A stretch of 6,890 nucleotides of DNA from NCBI GenBank assembly GCA_012727825.1, contig JAAYGH010000344.1:1-6890 (forward strand), given 5' to 3'. Positions 5,493 through 6,890 of this stretch are shown one piece after another (position 1 is the first letter of the stretch; each line of letters starts with the position of its first letter). The stretch comes from Trueperella sp. GTDB taxonomy: Bacteria > Actinomycetota > Actinomycetes > Actinomycetales > Actinomycetaceae. The position numbers were made by a program, and so were the translations under genes. The notes beneath the pieces are model-generated. The model was given only the letters and a program-made list of their open reading frames with translations, was not told the DNA's origin and did no database searches.

Positions 5493-6890
5493 CTATTCCT
5501 CCGCGATCGCCTCGAGAACGTTGAGGCGAGTCGCCTTTCGGGCGGGAAGCAGGGCTGAAAGAGCCCCCACGATAAGTCCGACGATGAGGACCGCCCCCAT
5601 GGTCTCCCACGGCACAACGTAAAGCGCTTCAGCATCAGAAGCGAGGTAACGGGTGAGCGCAAGGCCGAGCGCCACACCGAATACCACACCAACCACCGTT
5701 CCAAACAGCGTGATGATGATTGATTCCTGGATAACCATCAAGCGCACGCCCGAACGTTGCATACCAACCGCACGTAACAGGCCAATCTCACGCACGCGAT
5801 CCACAATCGACAGGGTCAACGTGTTAATCACCCCAAGTATCGCGATAATCACCGACAGGGCAAGCAATGCATAAAGGATCGCCAGGAGGCCATCTGTTTG
5901 CCCATTGACGATATCCTTTATCTCCTCACGGTCAGAGGCTGACCACACATACTGGTCTTTGAGCGCAAGACGAATGTCCTCAGCCACCTTGGCCGAATCC
6001 GCTTCTTCTTCAAGATCCACGAGTAGGCCAGGACGCCATGGATCAAGGAGCTCCAACTCGGACGATTTTTCCGGCGGTAAAATGACCGATGGGTTTCCAA
6101 ACGTGAGCGGGGCCGATTCCACAATCGCCCCCACCTCGATCTCCACCATTCCCGTCTCGGTCGCCACCTGGATCACCGACCCCTGGGTGGCTCCCACCGA
6201 TTCTGCCACCCAATCATAAATTGCCGCTGTGCCCTCGTCGATCGCAGCGGACGAGCCAAGCTGGTATTTCAGGCCGAGCCCGTCCATGGCGTGCGATGAC
6301 ATGAAACCAGTGGGTGACATGTGCTCCCGCGGTTCACCATCGACCGCACTGAGCATGGCCATGCCGTTGACCATGGAGTCATCGACATGGGCGACCCCTT
6401 CCACGGCTTCGAGTCGTTCGCGTGCCACGGTCGTATCCTCGATGTTCGCATTAGCCATCGCGTAGATGTCTGCTTGAAAGCCGTCCTCAATTTCGGTAAA
6501 CGACAGCTCTTTGAGCGAGGCCGCAACAGACGATCCAGCAGACACCAGGGCGACGCCGATGGCAAGCGCCACGGCCGTCGATGCAGTTTTACGGGGGCTC
6601 GCCAGCAGCGAGCGCGATGCGAGCACTCCGGTGGCCGGGCTCAGTTTGCGGAAAATCCAGCCGAGACTGGCGACGGCCGGAGTGACCAAAGCAGGCATAA
6701 TCCCAATAATCGCAAGCAGGAGCAAGCCGGCTCCCACACCAAACGCGAGACCCGAATCGTTTGTCGCGCCGAATGCTAGGAGAACAGCACCCGCCACGAG
6801 GGAAATCCCCGAAATGAGCGTACGCGTACGCAATGGCTTGTCCGCGGATCCACTCCCGTCGCGCATTGCCTCGATCGGTGGGGTCAGCGC
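5493..6890 (-). CDS. ABC transporter permease, FtsX/MacB type, C-terminal half (5' end outside window)
   Basis: The frame is open to the window edge. The eight codons before the first Met (ALTPPIEA, then MRDG at 6866) look like the conserved end of a first FtsX domain, so the protein continues upstream and is larger than the 457 residues from that Met. Numbering from there, membrane helices lie at about 16-34 and 40-66, followed by an FtsX-type module. That module has a helix at 95-115, a periplasmic or extracellular domain (about 120-320, acidic), and helices at 325-352, 383-407 and 421-441. Between these are REIGLLRAVGMQRSGV (359-374) and the terminal LLPARKATRLNVLEAI (439-454), both typical of FtsX permeases. 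Such two-module proteins pair with a LolD/MacB-like ATPase, often encoded next door, and act in lipid, peptide or antibiotic export or as mechanotransmission devices. The substrate is unknown; the ATPase gene would be outside this window. Confidence 0.9.
   Translation of the reverse strand, partial: ALTPPIEAMRDGSGSADKPLRTRTLISGISLVAGAVLLAFGATNDSGLAFGVGAGLLLLAIIGIMPALVTPAVASLGWIFRKLSPATGVLASRSLLASPRKTASTAVALAIGVALVSAGSSVAASLKELSFTEIEDGFQADIYAMANANIEDTTVARERLEAVEGVAHVDDSMVNGMAMLSAVDGEPREHMSPTGFMSSHAMDGLGLKYQLGSSAAIDEGTAAIYDWVAESVGATQGSVIQVATETGMVEIEVGAIVESAPLTFGNPSVILPPEKSSELELLDPWRPGLLVDLEEEADSAKVAEDIRLALKDQYVWSASDREEIKDIVNGQTDGLLAILYALLALSVIIAILGVINTLTLSIVDRVREIGLLRAVGMQRSGVRLMVIQESIIITLFGTVVGVVFGVALGLALTRYLASDAEALYVVPWETMGAVLIVGLIVGALSALLPARKATRLNVLEAIAEE

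Noticed and set aside
5378..5704. Minus-strand frame covering the end of the ABC permease gene and the hairpin region
   Set aside because: It runs through the probable terminator and overlaps the conserved FtsX C-terminus out of frame, with no domain of its own.
6321..6779. 152-codon plus-strand frame opposite the ABC permease
   Set aside because: It is antisense to a well supported membrane protein, is His/Arg-rich, and has no ribosome binding site or motif.

Overview
The window looks like chromosomal DNA of a moderately GC-rich actinobacterium. Supporting signs are a paired luciferase-like monooxygenase and FMN reductase resembling the CE1758/CE1759 families named after Corynebacterium efficiens, a UGP-type (eukaryote-like) UDP-glucose pyrophosphorylase as found in bifidobacteria and Actinomyces relatives, tight translational coupling, and a probable leaderless start. 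A member of the Actinomycetaceae is plausible, but this is inference; no rRNA or other phylogenetic marker is present.

Layout. 1-185 (+) is the 3' end of a probable dihydrofolate reductase gene. Converging on it is a three-gene minus-strand operon: a CatE-like two-module VOC (extradiol dioxygenase-type) protein (2998-2114), an FMN-dependent luciferase-like monooxygenase (2083-884) and an NAD(P)H:FMN reductase (884-219). The last two overlap by one base (TAGTG). The reductase probably supplies reduced FMN to the monooxygenase, and the VOC protein suggests an aromatic, catechol or quinone-like substrate; the true substrate cannot be read from sequence.

A 253-bp divergent intergenic region (2999-3251) holds a good minus-strand promoter with an AT-rich dyad over its -35 box. 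It also holds a plus-strand promoter candidate enclosed by a 10-bp perfect inverted repeat. It drives a small DUF454 (YbaN-like) membrane protein (3252-3686, +), followed 47 bp later by UTP-glucose-1-phosphate uridylyltransferase (3734-5071, +). The latter lacks a Shine-Dalgarno sequence and has a -10-like box placed for leaderless transcription.

A 421-bp non-coding stretch (5072-5492) separates it from the convergent 3' portion of a large FtsX/MacB-type ABC transporter permease (6890-5493, -), whose N-terminal half lies outside the window. A 12-bp perfect hairpin at 5407-5435 is the likely terminator there.

I see no mobile element, CRISPR array, tRNA or rRNA, and no clearly new defence or biosynthetic system. 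The most interesting material is the VOC/LLM/FMN-reductase operon of unknown substrate and the repeat architecture of the divergent regulatory region.
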